A DNA stretch of 64,000 nucleotides from NCBI GenBank assembly GCA_938045805.1, contig CALIBL010000010.1, positions 1-64,000 of the forward strand. The letters are read 5' to 3'. The position numbers were made by a program, and so were the translations under genes. How positions within the stretch are numbered: position 1 is the stretch's first letter; each line of letters begins with the position of its first letter. Positions 18,212-30,501 of this stretch are shown here, one piece after another. The notes beneath the pieces are model-generated. The model saw only the letters and a list, made by a program, of their open reading frames with translations, was not told the DNA's origin and made no database searches. Source of the DNA: an uncultured Rubripirellula sp. (GTDB taxonomy: Bacteria > Planctomycetota > Planctomycetia > Pirellulales > Pirellulaceae).

Positions 18212-18447
18212 ATTGCGTTCTCATTCAAAACACCACAAGACTGTCTTCGCTTCGCAAAAGGCCCAAGATTGAAATAAGCAGGAGGTCTTTAAACACGTTA
18301 CAGCTCTTCTCTGGAGCGTGATAACGAGCGGCCTCATTGTGTCGCCCATTCCGCGAAATCTGTTCGTGAATCTCTATCGCGTTAATTCACGCAATTCGCT
18401 AAATTTCCGTGACTTAGAGTTATCTCCCCAAACCGTGGCGATCAACT

Positions 18448-18669
18448 GTGCGAAAAGCGACTCATTTCCGTTCGATCTATTCATCCCTTTTCGGGATGTT
18501 GTTCGTCTCGGCAGCACATGCTCATCCGGGCCATGGCGAGCCGGGCACAACGCATTATTTCAACGAGCCTGCACACGCAATTCCACTGTTGATCATGGGA
18601 GCTGTCATCCTATTCCTCGTCGTAGGATGCTACAAAACGAAGACTTCCGAAGCACGAGCCAAGGTCTGA
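18448..18669 (+). CDS. Small exported protein with C-terminal membrane helix
   Basis: This 73-residue protein starts at GTG and has an N-terminal signal-like segment (SIYSSLFGMLFVSAAHA), a His/Gly-rich mature start (HPGHGEPGTTHYFNEPAHA), a membrane helix (IPLLIMGAVILFLVVG) and a short basic tail. The two hydrophobic segments with a signal-type cleavage site are hard to explain by chance, so I call it a gene. The HPGHGE start resembles the exposed segment of HupE/UreJ-type and copper-related small proteins and could bind metal, but that is inference. It converges on polX with 36 bases between the stops. Confidence 0.6.
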   Translation: MRKATHFRSIYSSLFGMLFVSAAHAHPGHGEPGTTHYFNEPAHAIPLLIMGAVILFLVVGCYKTKTSEARAKV

Positions 18670-18705
18670 TCACATTGCTTCGTCCAGATTTGAAGCTGGC
18701 GGATG

Positions 18706-20427
18706 TTAGTTCAGCCAGCGGTCTTTCATGGCTGGCCAATCCAAAGTGTTGGCAACATCTTCGCCCGTGAGACCACCACGTCTCGCCTGCAAGATCCCGT
18801 AACGCATGACTTCCAGCCCAAGCACGGAATGTGCATCGGTGCTGATCGCAATGGGAATCCCTCGATGCTTTGCAGCAGCGAGGTGAACTTCATTCAAATC
18901 AAGGCGGGCAGGGTTTGCGTTAAGCTCCATCAACTTCCCATGCTGCTGTACCGCATCCATGACTGCATCCATATCGATCTCGTAGGGACGACGACGATTG
19001 ATCAGCCTTCCGGTTGGGTGCGCGATGCAATCGACGTGCGGGTTCTCGATCGCACCGAGCATACGATCCGTAATTTGTTCCCGTGACTGCTTTTGGCCGT
19101 AATGAATACTAGCCAGGACCCAATCTGCCTCTGCAAGACAATCATCAGGCAGATCCATCCCACCCTTCTCAAGAATATCACACTCGATTCCTTTCAATAT
19201 CATCAAACGCCCCTCGTACTCGGGACGGATCTGATCGATTGCCCTCCATTGCTCCCGGAGCCTTTGGGCATCAAGTCCCATTGCCATCGATACGCGCTGA
19301 CTGTGATCGGTGATTGCAATATAGCGGAGGCCGCGAGCAATTGCCGCGTCGGCCATCTCGCGAATGGTGGCCTCGCCATCGGTCGCGGTCGTGTGCATGT
19401 GAAGATCACCAAGCACCTGATTAAGCTCTAGCAGTTGGGGCATTTCCGATGTTGCAAGATCAAACTCCAATCGATCTTCTCTCAACTCCGGCGGAATCCA
19501 GGGCAGACCGATTGCCTGATAAACCTCTTGTTCGCTGCCGCCCGCAATTCGAGACTCATCATCGATTCGGAAAACTCCGTATTCGTTAACCTTCAAACCT
19601 TTTTGCTTCGCAATTCGGCGAACATGAACGTTGTGCGCCTGCGAACCGGTGAAGTACTGCATCGCGGCACCAAACTCCGAATCTTCCACCAATCGAAGAT
19701 CGACTTGAAAGCCTTTACCCACCCGTATCGACATCTTAGTTTCGCCGCGAAGAATGGTCTGGGAACGACCTGAAAATGACTCAAACTGATCCATCGCGAG
19801 CTCCCGATCAGAAGCGACCACTAAAAGATCAAGATCGCCAACCGTCTCTCGCCCCCTTCGATAACTACCTGCCCATTCCATGCGTTGGATGACGTCACAA
19901 AGGCTCATGTGAGCCGTAATATCGTGTGCAAGCTGATCGCCCTTAGCCCAATAGATTCTCTCCGCTGCAGCCTCAGCAATCTCTAAACCCTCGAGAATGA
20001 CCTGCTGTGTTTTAGCGCCAAAACCTTTGAGAACCTTGACCACATCCTGCTCACACGCTCTCCGTAAATCATCCAGAGTTTTGAGATTTAGTTCCTGATG
20101 GAGAACGGCTGCCTTCTTGGCACCGAGACCCGGAATCCTCGCCATGGAAAGGACGATCTCGGGAACTTCCTTCCGAAGCTTTTCCAGCTGCGGCAGACTG
20201 CCTGTCTCCACCAACACACTGGCCTTATCAACCAAAGTTTTACCGATGCCAGGAATCGTATCGAGACGACGAGTCGGATCGCCAAGAATCCCCGCAACCG
20301 ATTCCGTCAAATCTCGGATCGCCTTGGCTCCATTGCGATAGGCACGAATACGAAAGGGATTTTCACCTCGAAACTCGAGCAGTTCCGCCATCTCTTCGAG
20401 AAGGCTTGCGATTTTCCCGTTATCCAT
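18706..20427 (-). CDS. polX: PolX-type DNA polymerase X with PHP exonuclease domain
   Basis: The 573-residue length is standard for bacterial PolX. The N-terminus has the helix-hairpin-helix segments of family X (IPGIGKTLVDKA, IPGLGAKKAAVL). The palm holds SYRRGRETVGDLDLLV with the metal-binding Asp pair, and a third Asp in FQVDLRLV. The C-terminal PHP domain has its metal motifs DLHMHTTATDG, ITDHS, KGIECDI and STDAH, all apparently intact, so 3'-5' exonuclease activity is expected. The enzyme fills gaps during DNA repair. It stands alone, converging on a small exported protein gene. Confidence 0.95.
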   Translation of the reverse strand: MDNGKIASLLEEMAELLEFRGENPFRIRAYRNGAKAIRDLTESVAGILGDPTRRLDTIPGIGKTLVDKASVLVETGSLPQLEKLRKEVPEIVLSMARIPGLGAKKAAVLHQELNLKTLDDLRRACEQDVVKVLKGFGAKTQQVILEGLEIAEAAAERIYWAKGDQLAHDITAHMSLCDVIQRMEWAGSYRRGRETVGDLDLLVVASDRELAMDQFESFSGRSQTILRGETKMSIRVGKGFQVDLRLVEDSEFGAAMQYFTGSQAHNVHVRRIAKQKGLKVNEYGVFRIDDESRIAGGSEQEVYQAIGLPWIPPELREDRLEFDLATSEMPQLLELNQVLGDLHMHTTATDGEATIREMADAAIARGLRYIAITDHSQRVSMAMGLDAQRLREQWRAIDQIRPEYEGRLMILKGIECDILEKGGMDLPDDCLAEADWVLASIHYGQKQSREQITDRMLGAIENPHVDCIAHPTGRLINRRRPYEIDMDAVMDAVQQHGKLMELNANPARLDLNEVHLAAAKHRGIPIAISTDAHSVLGLEVMRYGILQARRGGLTGEDVANTLDWPAMKDRWLN

Positions 20428-20667
20428 TGCTGAAACCTAACACGAACATCACGCTCAGCGATCAACCGATCGCCATGCGTCAAGAAAAATTCCAGCGGCA
20501 CTCCGACGAGAAGTTGCCGCATTGGCACACACAATCCTTGTCGCTGGCCAAGCATCGGTCAACATCCAAAGCCAACCCAACACCTACGTGACATTAACAG
20601 TCAGTGCTGAACAGCAAGGTGATGCTTGCTGCAACTCACAGAGAACACACCGCTGCAGCAACGACTT

Positions 20668-23010
20668 CTATCGAGCGTTAGCGGGTTGTTTGATGAAGCG
20701 AGAAGAGTCGCTAATCGATCGAGTCTGAATCTCTCGAACGGGCTGAGTGAAAGAGATTGGCGTTAACTCGCTCGTTCGGTGAACTTCCTGAGCAGCGGAT
20801 TCAGTGGCAACCTTCGCTGGGAAGACCTGATTTACAACATTTGAATCGGGATGATTCAAGGATTGAAACTGTGCATTACCGCTGCGGCGATAACGCGGTT
20901 GAAAATTGCGAGGAGCTGCAATCGGCTCAGCCCCCACAAAATTTTCACTTCTCAGTAATTCCTCAAGACTCGGACCATTACTTTGGCTCGGTGAACCAGA
21001 ACCATCGATTGAACGAGCATCAACATCGCCACGCAACGCCCCCTGTTCGCCGGTTGCTGCATCGCTCGGAGGTGCTTTTCGCAACATGGCTGTCGAATCG
21101 GCGGCATTCTGCATTCGCCATTGATAATTTGTCCCGCGATTGGCAGACGAACCGAACCGGGCCGCGTCATTTGCAATTGAAGATGGAGCCGAGAATAGTC
21201 GCTGAGAAGAACGCTCAACTCCGATCCCCGCATCACCCTCGGAAGTCGCCGAGGGACTGTATTGATAAGATTCAAGACGCGGTGCAGGCATAGGACTAAG
21301 ATCGTCCGAAGGAGTCTCAACATCACGAGGACGATTGAGATCATCAGTCGTTAGAGGACGCGTGGAGGACGCTGCCGCAGCTGGTGGAGCAACCAAAACT
21401 GCACTAGTGGGGATGACGGCTCCATTCCAAACCGCGACTCCGGGATAGGAGATGGGCTGCAATGCACCAGTCGCCATGACATAGCCGGAGTTGGCAATTA
21501 CCCCGGGGGTCGAGTTCGCGGTGACAGCGTAACCTAGACCTGGATAGATGACCCCTGGCATCGCAGCAACATAGGAATAACCGGGTGGACATGCATTGGG
21601 ATCCATTAAGGCAGGTTGATTCGTATCTGGCCTCGCACTGCGAAATAGTCGAACCGGTGTACGCTGCTGTTGCGTGATAAACGAGGTGCATGGCTGTTGA
21701 ACGACCACCTGCTGCCCCGTCGTCGGGTCCGTTGTCAGCACCGGTCGATAGTAGGTAACCGGAACTCGATACGAACTTGTACGGTACCCCCTACCAAACC
21801 ATCGCCCCCAAAAATCATTCCAGCAACTTTGCTTGGGTGGCTGGAATGCGGAATAACCCTGAGCAGGATTGCCGCCTTGAGTTGCTGAGGAGACACCGCT
21901 GTCTGAACCAGCCTGCTCAGGTGCGGAACCCGATCCTGCCGTTGATTGCTGCGGATTACGAAATGCCTGATAAGGCTCAGACGGGAAGAGGTTCCCTCGA
22001 AATTGCGACAATAGGGAGGTGCGTGGTTGTGAACCAACGCTCCCTGTGGAGGAAGCGTCCTGAGTTGCGGTCGTCTCGTTGTTGGGTAATGAGTTTGCAT
22101 CAACGGGTGCGGTATTAGCGGGGCTCAACTGCCCCGAAGACTGACCAGCTTGAAGGAATCCATTTGGACTAGAGAACGATGGGAAGTTCAGTGATGAGAA
22201 TAAGCCACGTCGCCCAGAGGTACCGGCTTGATTGCCTGCCTCACTCAACGCTTGTAGCTGGGAAGCCTGTTGATTGATCGCCTGCTGATTGGGGTTCTGA
22301 AAAAATGACTGCACTTGATTTTGCCAGACAACGGGAGCCGTCTCCGAAACCGAGGTGCTCCGATTAAGGTTAAGAGGCGGGAACTGCCGGAACCACTCAA
22401 CGAAGCGATTACTGTTTGATCGAGAGGTGTCGCGCACCCAGAAGGGTCGCCAACCGGTGCCCGCTTGGGGGGCATTCACTCCAATTTCAGAGTTGGGTGT
22501 TAGATTGCTGAGCGGATTCAATGCTGACACGTCGGCCGGAGATGTGGGGAGACTTGCCGATCCACCGGCCACCCCAACACTGGCTGCTCCACCCGTGGTG
22601 ACACTCGGTGTGTTTGTTGGTGCGGTCAACGCAACCGATGGAGATGGATTCGCGCCGCCCTCGAGAACAGACACGCTCTCAGGTGAAGCCTTAGCAACAG
22701 ATGGGTCAGAGCCTTCTGCGGAAGCCGCGGCGACGCGGTAGGCTGAATTTCTTGGAGACTGGATGTCACGAGACGGCGAGGATGAAACATCAATCTCAGC
22801 CGCCACCCATCCTGAGGCAGTACGACCGACCCCTGTGACGGGGCGAAGCGACGATGCCGGAGACTGGTTTGAGCCATTGACCACTGATGAACTCAACCAC
22901 CTCGATGGATCCGACCCGTCCGCATGCACCTGCGCTAGGTTTTTCGAGGCACCCGTTGCAAACAAGCCTGCAATGAGAATCGTGGTGATCACGCGGTTTG
23001 GAAAATGCAT
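20668..23010 (-). CDS. Large secreted low-complexity protein, unknown function
   Basis: From the ATG at 23010 (a TTG lies 12 bases upstream) the protein has 780 residues. It begins with a signal peptide (FPNRVITTILIAGLFATGAS). Long stretches are rich in Ser, Pro, Gln, Asn and Ala and look disordered. A conserved-looking island near residues 390-480 has CWNDFWGRWFGRGYRTSSYRV, then YYRPVLTTDPTTGQQVVVQQPC, typical of secreted planctomycete proteins, followed by CPPGYSYVAAMPGVIYPGLG. No catalytic motif is visible. It is probably extracytoplasmic or cell-surface associated. The opposite strand carries several long open frames that are composition artefacts. Confidence 0.75.
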   Translation of the reverse strand: MHFPNRVITTILIAGLFATGASKNLAQVHADGSDPSRWLSSSVVNGSNQSPASSLRPVTGVGRTASGWVAAEIDVSSSPSRDIQSPRNSAYRVAAASAEGSDPSVAKASPESVSVLEGGANPSPSVALTAPTNTPSVTTGGAASVGVAGGSASLPTSPADVSALNPLSNLTPNSEIGVNAPQAGTGWRPFWVRDTSRSNSNRFVEWFRQFPPLNLNRSTSVSETAPVVWQNQVQSFFQNPNQQAINQQASQLQALSEAGNQAGTSGRRGLFSSLNFPSFSSPNGFLQAGQSSGQLSPANTAPVDANSLPNNETTATQDASSTGSVGSQPRTSLLSQFRGNLFPSEPYQAFRNPQQSTAGSGSAPEQAGSDSGVSSATQGGNPAQGYSAFQPPKQSCWNDFWGRWFGRGYRTSSYRVPVTYYRPVLTTDPTTGQQVVVQQPCTSFITQQQRTPVRLFRSARPDTNQPALMDPNACPPGYSYVAAMPGVIYPGLGYAVTANSTPGVIANSGYVMATGALQPISYPGVAVWNGAVIPTSAVLVAPPAAAASSTRPLTTDDLNRPRDVETPSDDLSPMPAPRLESYQYSPSATSEGDAGIGVERSSQRLFSAPSSIANDAARFGSSANRGTNYQWRMQNAADSTAMLRKAPPSDAATGEQGALRGDVDARSIDGSGSPSQSNGPSLEELLRSENFVGAEPIAAPRNFQPRYRRSGNAQFQSLNHPDSNVVNQVFPAKVATESAAQEVHRTSELTPISFTQPVREIQTRSISDSSRFIKQPANAR

Positions 23011-25293
<2,283 letters not shown>

Positions 25294-25376
25294 TCAAGCC
25301 CCTCACGCCAAGTGAGCCTATCCATTATTTACAGAACCAATCATTCAAATTTCAAATCATTAAGAAGTAAACAATC

Positions 25377-25673
25377 ATGGCAAAATTAAACCTTCGACCA
25401 TTAGACGATCGCGTTGTTGTCCAGCCGAGCGAAGCTGAAGAAACCACCGCAGGTGGCATTGTGCTTCCCGATTCCGCCAAAGAAAAGCCACAGCGTGGCA
25501 CGGTCGTTGCAGTTGGCCCAGGTCGACTTCTCGATAGCGGCAACCGCGGTGAAATGACGGTTTCCATCGGTGACACCGTGATTTACGGCAAGTACGGCGG
25601 AAGCGACATCGAAGTCGATGGACAGGAAATGAAGATCCTTCGCGAGAGCGACATCCTCGCCAAGCTTCTCTAA
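25377..25673 (+). CDS. groES: Co-chaperonin GroES
   Basis: The 98-residue length is standard for the 10-kDa chaperonin. Signature stretches are [36 protein letters not shown], split here as the N-terminal strand, the mobile loop ([14 protein letters not shown]) and the following strand, with a C-terminal half containing [11 protein letters not shown]. It caps the GroEL ring. It is located between the two groEL genes (83 bases after the first, 59 before the second) and may serve both, although each GroEL could prefer a different cap. ATG start. Confidence 0.97.
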   Translation: MAKLNLRPLDDRVVVQPSEAEETTAGGIVLPDSAKEKPQRGTVVAVGPGRLLDSGNRGEMTVSIGDTVIYGKYGGSDIEVDGQEMKILRESDILAKLL

Positions 25674-25732
25674 ACCGGTCTGTCCATTTCGGAAAGCCTC
25701 ATCGCAATAATTTTTATTGAAGGAATACTTTC

Positions 25733-27391
25733 GTGGCAAAACAACTACTTTTTGACGATCATGCTCGATCGCGTATGTTGGCCGGCGTCAACAAATTGGC
25801 TGACGCGGTAGCGGTGACCATGGGACCAACGGGTCGAAATGTCATCATCGACAAGTCCTTTGGCGGACCCACCGTCACCAAAGATGGTGTCACCGTCGCC
25901 AAGGAAATCGAACTTGAAGATCGATTCGAAAACATGGGCGCGAAACTCGTCATCGAAGTCGCTCAGAAAACAAGCGATCTCGCGGGTGACGGAACCACCA
26001 CTGCAACCGTCATGGCACGTGCGATCTTCAAAGAAGGTCTTCGCAACATTGTTGCCGGGAGTAATCCCACTGCGATCCGTCGTGGTATCGACAAGGCAGT
26101 CGCAGCAGCAAGTGCCCATCTAATCAGCATGGGTCGACCCGTGAAGAACAAAGAAGAAGTTGCTAATGTCGGTGCAATCTCTGCGAACAATGACCAGGAA
26201 ATTGGTCAATTACTTGCCGACGCACTCGAGCGTGTTGGCAAAGATGGTGTGATCACCGTTGAGGAAGGCAAGAGTCGTGGTACCGAAGTCAACTACGTTG
26301 ACGGGATGCAGTTTGACAAAGGCTACATTTCACCGTACTTCATCACCGACCCAGGCACGATGGAAGCGGATTTGGATAACGCTTTGGTTCTTCTTTATGA
26401 AAAGAAAATCAGCAACATTCGTGACCTTGTCCCACTGCTCGAAAAATCGGCGCAAACGGGTCAGCCATTGTTGATCATCGCAGAAGATGTGGACGCCGAA
26501 GCGTTGACGTTGCTCGTGGTTAACAAACTTCGAGGAACTCTCAACGTGTGTGCTGTCAAAGCTCCTGGCTTTGGTGATCGCCGAAAAGCAATGCTCGGTG
26601 ATATCGCGACGCTTACCGGCGGAACGTTGATCAGCGATGACCTCGGAATCCAACTTGAGAATGTCACTCTTGATCAACTGGGACGTGCGAAAAAGGTCAC
26701 TGTCGACAAAGGTAGTACGACCATCGTTGAAGGTGCCGGCAAACGAGCCGACATCGACAAGCGAGTTTCTCAGATCCGTGCTCAGATCGAACAAACCGAT
26801 AGCGATTACGACAAGGAGAAATTCCAAGAGCGATTGGCCAAATTGGCCGGTGGTGTTGCTGTCATCAGCGTCGGTGCTGAAACCGAAGCTGAAATGAAGC
26901 AGACCAAGGCACGACTCGAAGATGCTCTTCACGCCACACGCGCGGCAGTCGAAGAAGGTATTCTTCCAGGTGGTGGAGTCGCGTTGGTTCGTTGCACCGA
27001 AGCGGTGGAAGCCATCAAGAGCTCACCACTGAAGGATGAATCCGGAGCGACACTCGTAGCGAGTGCGAAGGGCGACGAGAAGATCGGAGTTGATATCGTT
27101 CTTGGGGCTCTTGATGCTCCGATGCGGCAGATCGCCGACAACGGTGGCATCGACGGTAGCGTTGTTGTTGACGAAGTCCGCGGCAAGGCAACCAACATTG
27201 GATACAACGCTAACGCAGGGGAATATGGAGACATGTTCAAGGCGGGGGTCATTGACCCAGTCAAAGTCGTTCGCACCGCGTTGACCAATGCGGGAAGCAT
27301 CGCTGGACTGTTGCTGACCACCGAAGCCCTCGTGACCAACTTCGACGACGAGGACAAAGAGAAGCGTCCCGTTGAAGGCGTTGTTGCCTAG
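25733..27391 (+). CDS. groEL: Chaperonin GroEL, paralogue 2 (canonical core, no GGM tail)
   Basis: This 552-residue chaperonin subunit is closer to textbook GroEL in its core ([24 protein letters not shown] at the ATP site, [21 protein letters not shown] around the catalytic Asp). ATP-binding GDGTTTAT is intact. The C-terminus ends [16 protein letters not shown] with no Gly-Gly-Met repeats, unlike paralogue 1. GTG start with AGGA at 25721-25724. It is third in the groEL-groES-groEL array and is followed by a strong hairpin at 27465-27503. Differing tails suggest the two rings differ in cage properties or clients. Confidence 0.97.
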   Translation: MAKQLLFDDHARSRMLAGVNKLADAVAVTMGPTGRNVIIDKSFGGPTVTKDGVTVAKEIELEDRFENMGAKLVIEVAQKTSDLAGDGTTTATVMARAIFKEGLRNIVAGSNPTAIRRGIDKAVAAASAHLISMGRPVKNKEEVANVGAISANNDQEIGQLLADALERVGKDGVITVEEGKSRGTEVNYVDGMQFDKGYISPYFITDPGTMEADLDNALVLLYEKKISNIRDLVPLLEKSAQTGQPLLIIAEDVDAEALTLLVVNKLRGTLNVCAVKAPGFGDRRKAMLGDIATLTGGTLISDDLGIQLENVTLDQLGRAKKVTVDKGSTTIVEGAGKRADIDKRVSQIRAQIEQTDSDYDKEKFQERLAKLAGGVAVISVGAETEAEMKQTKARLEDALHATRAAVEEGILPGGGVALVRCTEAVEAIKSSPLKDESGATLVASAKGDEKIGVDIVLGALDAPMRQIADNGGIDGSVVVDEVRGKATNIGYNANAGEYGDMFKAGVIDPVKVVRTALTNAGSIAGLLLTTEALVTNFDDEDKEKRPVEGVVA

Positions 27392-27464
27392 TTAGAGATT
27401 CGAATTGTCCCCATCAAGCGATCCGGTTCTCGGACCTTTGTGGGGAAGTTCCTATTAGATCACG

Positions 27465-27503
27465 ACGGGTCGTCTGCTGAATGAATTAGCAGACGACCCG
27501 TTT
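27465..27503 (+). terminator. Strong hairpin between groEL2 and dnaJ
   Basis: A perfect 14-bp inverted repeat (acgggtcgtctgct / agcagacgacccgt) surrounds a 9-base loop and is followed by a short TTTGAATTT tract. It lies 74 bases after groEL2. It probably terminates or attenuates the chaperonin transcript before dnaJ. The T tract is weak for a classical intrinsic terminator, so a transcript-end stabilising or regulatory role is also possible. Confidence 0.75.
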
Positions 27504-27582
27504 GAATTTAAGCATCGTCCAACCGCCCCCATCTGCCTCACCCTTCCGCGAGGAAAGTTTGGCAGGAGATCGCCGAGGAATC

Positions 27583-28725
27583 ATGGCCGAAAAAACCTGC
27601 TACTACGAAGTGCTCCGCGTTGATCGGTCAGCTTCGAAAGCAGAAATCGACCGCGCCTACCGAAAGCTTGCCATCAAGTACCATCCCGACAGCAATCGTG
27701 ATGATGAAACGGCTGTCGAAAAATTCAAAGAGGCGACTGAAGCGTATGAAGTCCTGAGTGATCAGGAGAAACGAGAGCGTTACGATCGTCACGGCCACGC
27801 AGGGGTCGATGGCGTTCATCAATTCAATGATGTCGAGGATATTTTCGAAGCATTTGGTGACCTCTTCGGTGGCGGCATGTTCGGCGATCTATTCGGATCC
27901 CGAGGTGGCGGGAGAGGCCGGCGAGCGAGACGTGGGGCTGACCTGCGTTGCAATGTCACCCTCACACTCGAAGAAGCCGCTCGGGGAATTGAGAAGGAAA
28001 TCTCGTTTCGGCGTCGTTCGCGCTGCGATAGCTGTGACGGCAGTGGGGCTGCCGCAGGCAGCGAACCTGTTCGCTGCTCCACATGTGATGGCCGTGGGCA
28101 AGTGATTCAATCTGCTGGCATCCTGAGGGTTCAAACCGCCTGCCCAAACTGCTCCGGTACTGGACAGCAGATCAACAATCCTTGCAGTGATTGCCGAGGT
28201 TCGGGGCTGCAGAACAAAAAAGCCGAACTCACCGTCAATATTCCAGCCGGTGTCGATGACGGGACGAGACTGCGCGTTCAAGGGGAAGGTGAAGCAAGCC
28301 CAGACGGAGGCCCCGTAGGTGATTGCTACGTTTTCATCACCGTCAAGCCTCACTCACTGTTTAAGCGAGACGGATCACACCTCATCCTGCAGCTTCCAAT
28401 CTCCTACAGCCAAGCTACCCTCGGAGCTGAAATCGAAGTGCCAACACTCGATGGACCTCAGAATCTAACAATTGCTCCCGGCACGCAGAACGGTGACGTG
28501 TTCACGCTCAATGGTCAGGGTGTGGTCGATCCTCGAACAAGGGGAAAAGGGGACCTACTGGTTCAGGTCTTCATCGAAGTTCCCAAAAAGCTGTCTGCCG
28601 AACAGGAGAAACTGCTTCGCGAACTGGCAAAACTTGATCATGAGTCGGTCTTACCGCACCGAACAACCTTCCTAGAAAAGCTTCGTAGTTTTTTTGACCC
28701 GGAACTTGATCAACAAGAATCATAA
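27583..28725 (+). CDS. dnaJ: Chaperone protein DnaJ
   Basis: From the ATG at 27583 the protein has 380 residues. The J domain (CYYEVLRVDRSASKAEID onward) contains HPD at 34-36, a Gly/Phe-rich linker follows (FGDLFGGGMFGDLFG), then a zinc-binding domain at ~148-205 with four CxxCxGxG-type repeats (CDSCDGSG, CSTCDGRG, CPNCSGTG, CSDCRGSG) and a C-terminal substrate-binding region. This is a complete type I DnaJ that stimulates DnaK ATPase. The frame is open 81 bases upstream, through the end of the hairpin, but only the ATG gives a normal N-terminus. grpE follows after 84 bases; dnaK is not in the window. Confidence 0.97.
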   Translation: MAEKTCYYEVLRVDRSASKAEIDRAYRKLAIKYHPDSNRDDETAVEKFKEATEAYEVLSDQEKRERYDRHGHAGVDGVHQFNDVEDIFEAFGDLFGGGMFGDLFGSRGGGRGRRARRGADLRCNVTLTLEEAARGIEKEISFRRRSRCDSCDGSGAAAGSEPVRCSTCDGRGQVIQSAGILRVQTACPNCSGTGQQINNPCSDCRGSGLQNKKAELTVNIPAGVDDGTRLRVQGEGEASPDGGPVGDCYVFITVKPHSLFKRDGSHLILQLPISYSQATLGAEIEVPTLDGPQNLTIAPGTQNGDVFTLNGQGVVDPRTRGKGDLLVQVFIEVPKKLSAEQEKLLRELAKLDHESVLPHRTTFLEKLRSFFDPELDQQES

Positions 28726-28809
28726 TGGGGTCAAGGATGTCGAGTCCTTAAAACCTACTTCAATCCCGAACCTAACTCGCAATTCAATTTCCTTGGAGCT
28801 ACTTGGAAA

Positions 28810-29397
28810 ATGTCAGAAAACGATTCAGCTTCACATGACCCCACTGACGAAGTTCTCGAAGAGCAGACTCAAGAGGATAACGCAGCTGCTCTGGGGGACG
28901 AATCAGAGCTGCCAAGTGAACCGGAAACACGCGACGAAGAGATGGAGCGACTTCGTGGAGAAGTGCTCATTGCGGAAAAGAAAGTTCTGCAGGCACAAGC
29001 AGAAGCGGAGAATTTCCGTAAACGAATGCGGCGAGACTTCGAGGATCAACTTCGGTTTGCAGCCTTGCCCTTGGTGGAAGACATCCTCTCGGTTCGTGAC
29101 AATCTTCTCCGAGGTCTCGAAGCTGCTGAAAACAGCACCGATTCTGCGGGCTTGAAAGAAGGCGTTGCGATGGTTGCCAAGCAATTGGATGATGCGCTCG
29201 CCAAGCACTCCGTGGAACAGATTTCGACTGAGGACGCGATCTTCGACCCTAACCTTCACGAAGCAATCTCACAGATGCCCAGCGAGGAGCATCCAGCGGG
29301 ATCGATTATGCATGTGGCTCAAACGGGCTTCAAAATGCACGATCGAGTGATCCGGCCGACTCAGGTTGTGGTCAGCAGTGGCTCAAGCAACGGTTAA
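28810..29397 (+). CDS. grpE: Nucleotide exchange factor GrpE
   Basis: This 195-residue protein has an acidic, disordered N-terminus, a long coiled-coil helix (MERLRGEVLIAEKKVLQAQAEAENFRKRM) and the C-terminal beta domain (NLHEAISQMPSEEHPAGSI, then GFKMHDRVIRPTQVVVS), all in the usual GrpE order. It releases ADP from DnaK. It is downstream of dnaJ on the same strand and likely in the same transcript. ATG start. The family assignment is secure from the RVIRPTQVVVS end and the EAENFRKR helix. Confidence 0.96.
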   Translation: MSENDSASHDPTDEVLEEQTQEDNAAALGDESELPSEPETRDEEMERLRGEVLIAEKKVLQAQAEAENFRKRMRRDFEDQLRFAALPLVEDILSVRDNLLRGLEAAENSTDSAGLKEGVAMVAKQLDDALAKHSVEQISTEDAIFDPNLHEAISQMPSEEHPAGSIMHVAQTGFKMHDRVIRPTQVVVSSGSSNG

Positions 29398-29554
29398 CGA
29401 TAAACCGAATCACGGATGACGACACCGCGCTCAACTCAGGCCGTCATCGTGTTGACTTCGCGTTTCATTAAACTGGTTCTCGCTGCCAACGCACCAACGT
29501 TCCTCATGGAAAGTCTCGTTCGTGTTTTTTAGCGGTCAGATTCCGTGTCCGCCT

Positions 29555-30238
29555 CTAGGATGCTGACATCACCACGTAACGCCACACGGCATAGAAATGG
29601 CAAGCTGATGCCAGGATCACGAAGAGGTGCCACACCGCGTGAAAGTATCGCTTTCTTCGATCATTGAACAAGAAAATGATTCCCACAGAATAAAGAACGC
29701 CACCGGCGATCATCCACCTACCAAGCTCGCTGGGTACATGCGATGCGAGGGGTAGAGCAGGGAGCCAACCCAGAAGAAGGTACGTGTAGGTACCAATCGA
29801 ATTGATTCGATAACGGATAGCCACCTTTTTAATGAACCCAGCCGACGCGGCAACCCAGATCGCCCACAACAGTGGCACGCGAACCGGTTCGGACGCGTAA
29901 AGATAGATGATCGGAGTGTAAGTCCCAGCAATCATCAGATAGATCATTGCTTGATCGTAGGCGCGGAGAGTATTCAGACAAGCCCGCTGATGGAAGAGAT
30001 GCGAGAGGGTTGAAAACACAAACGTCCCGAAAACCGATAGGACATAGGCAACGCAAGCGATCAACAACCCAACGCGGTCGCTTACCACTGACTCAACAAG
30101 CCACAACCCCATCAGAAGGGTAGCCAAGGCAGCGATACCATGTGTCAGTGCATTCGCCCACTCTTGATCCGGTTGAACCGGCGCATTGATGGTCAGGGGT
30201 GGGTCAAGCGACAACGGCGTATCGACAGAATAAGGCAT
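29555..30238 (-). CDS. Hemolysin III / PAQR-family membrane protein
   Basis: The 227-residue protein has seven hydrophobic helices and the conserved polar residues of the HlyIII/YqfA group: ANALTHGIAAL in the first segment, STLSHLFHQ after the third, and AVWHLFVILASACHF in the last. These Ser/His/Asp positions form the proposed zinc site of PAQR-type proteins. The cellular role of bacterial members is not settled; lipid hydrolase activity has been proposed for the superfamily. It is a single gene converging on grpE with about 157 bases between. ATG start. Confidence 0.9.
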   Translation of the reverse strand: MPYSVDTPLSLDPPLTINAPVQPDQEWANALTHGIAALATLLMGLWLVESVVSDRVGLLIACVAYVLSVFGTFVFSTLSHLFHQRACLNTLRAYDQAMIYLMIAGTYTPIIYLYASEPVRVPLLWAIWVAASAGFIKKVAIRYRINSIGTYTYLLLGWLPALPLASHVPSELGRWMIAGGVLYSVGIIFLFNDRRKRYFHAVWHLFVILASACHFYAVWRYVVMSAS

Positions 30239-30501
30239 GAACTGGGCCGATTAACGAAATCAATGATCCGCCATCACAACCGATTCAAAATCCCTCTTTA
30301 AACGGCGGTGAATCAATGCACCGGTCGCTCCGTGTGCACTCGTCTACTGCGAACATGTTACCGGATCACGCGCCAGTTGATACCACCCAAGAGGATCGAA
30401 TTCAAAACTTGAGCGAGGCCCCTACCTTTTGGGCAAGATAGGCAACAAAGAATATCAATGAAAAAACTAGCCTTGTAGTCGCTTGATGCCAAAAATCGAT
30501 C

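Noticed and set aside
20757..21293. 178-residue plus-strand frame opposite the secreted low-complexity protein
   Set aside because: No domain pattern; the opposite protein has a signal peptide and coherent composition.
26330..26932. 200-residue open frame on the minus strand opposite groEL2
   Set aside because: Mirrors a strongly supported groEL frame, has no family-like motif and comes from codon bias on the other strand.
27502..27582. Upstream extension of the dnaJ frame
   Set aside because: It begins inside the hairpin, and the J domain starts normally at the ATG at 27583.
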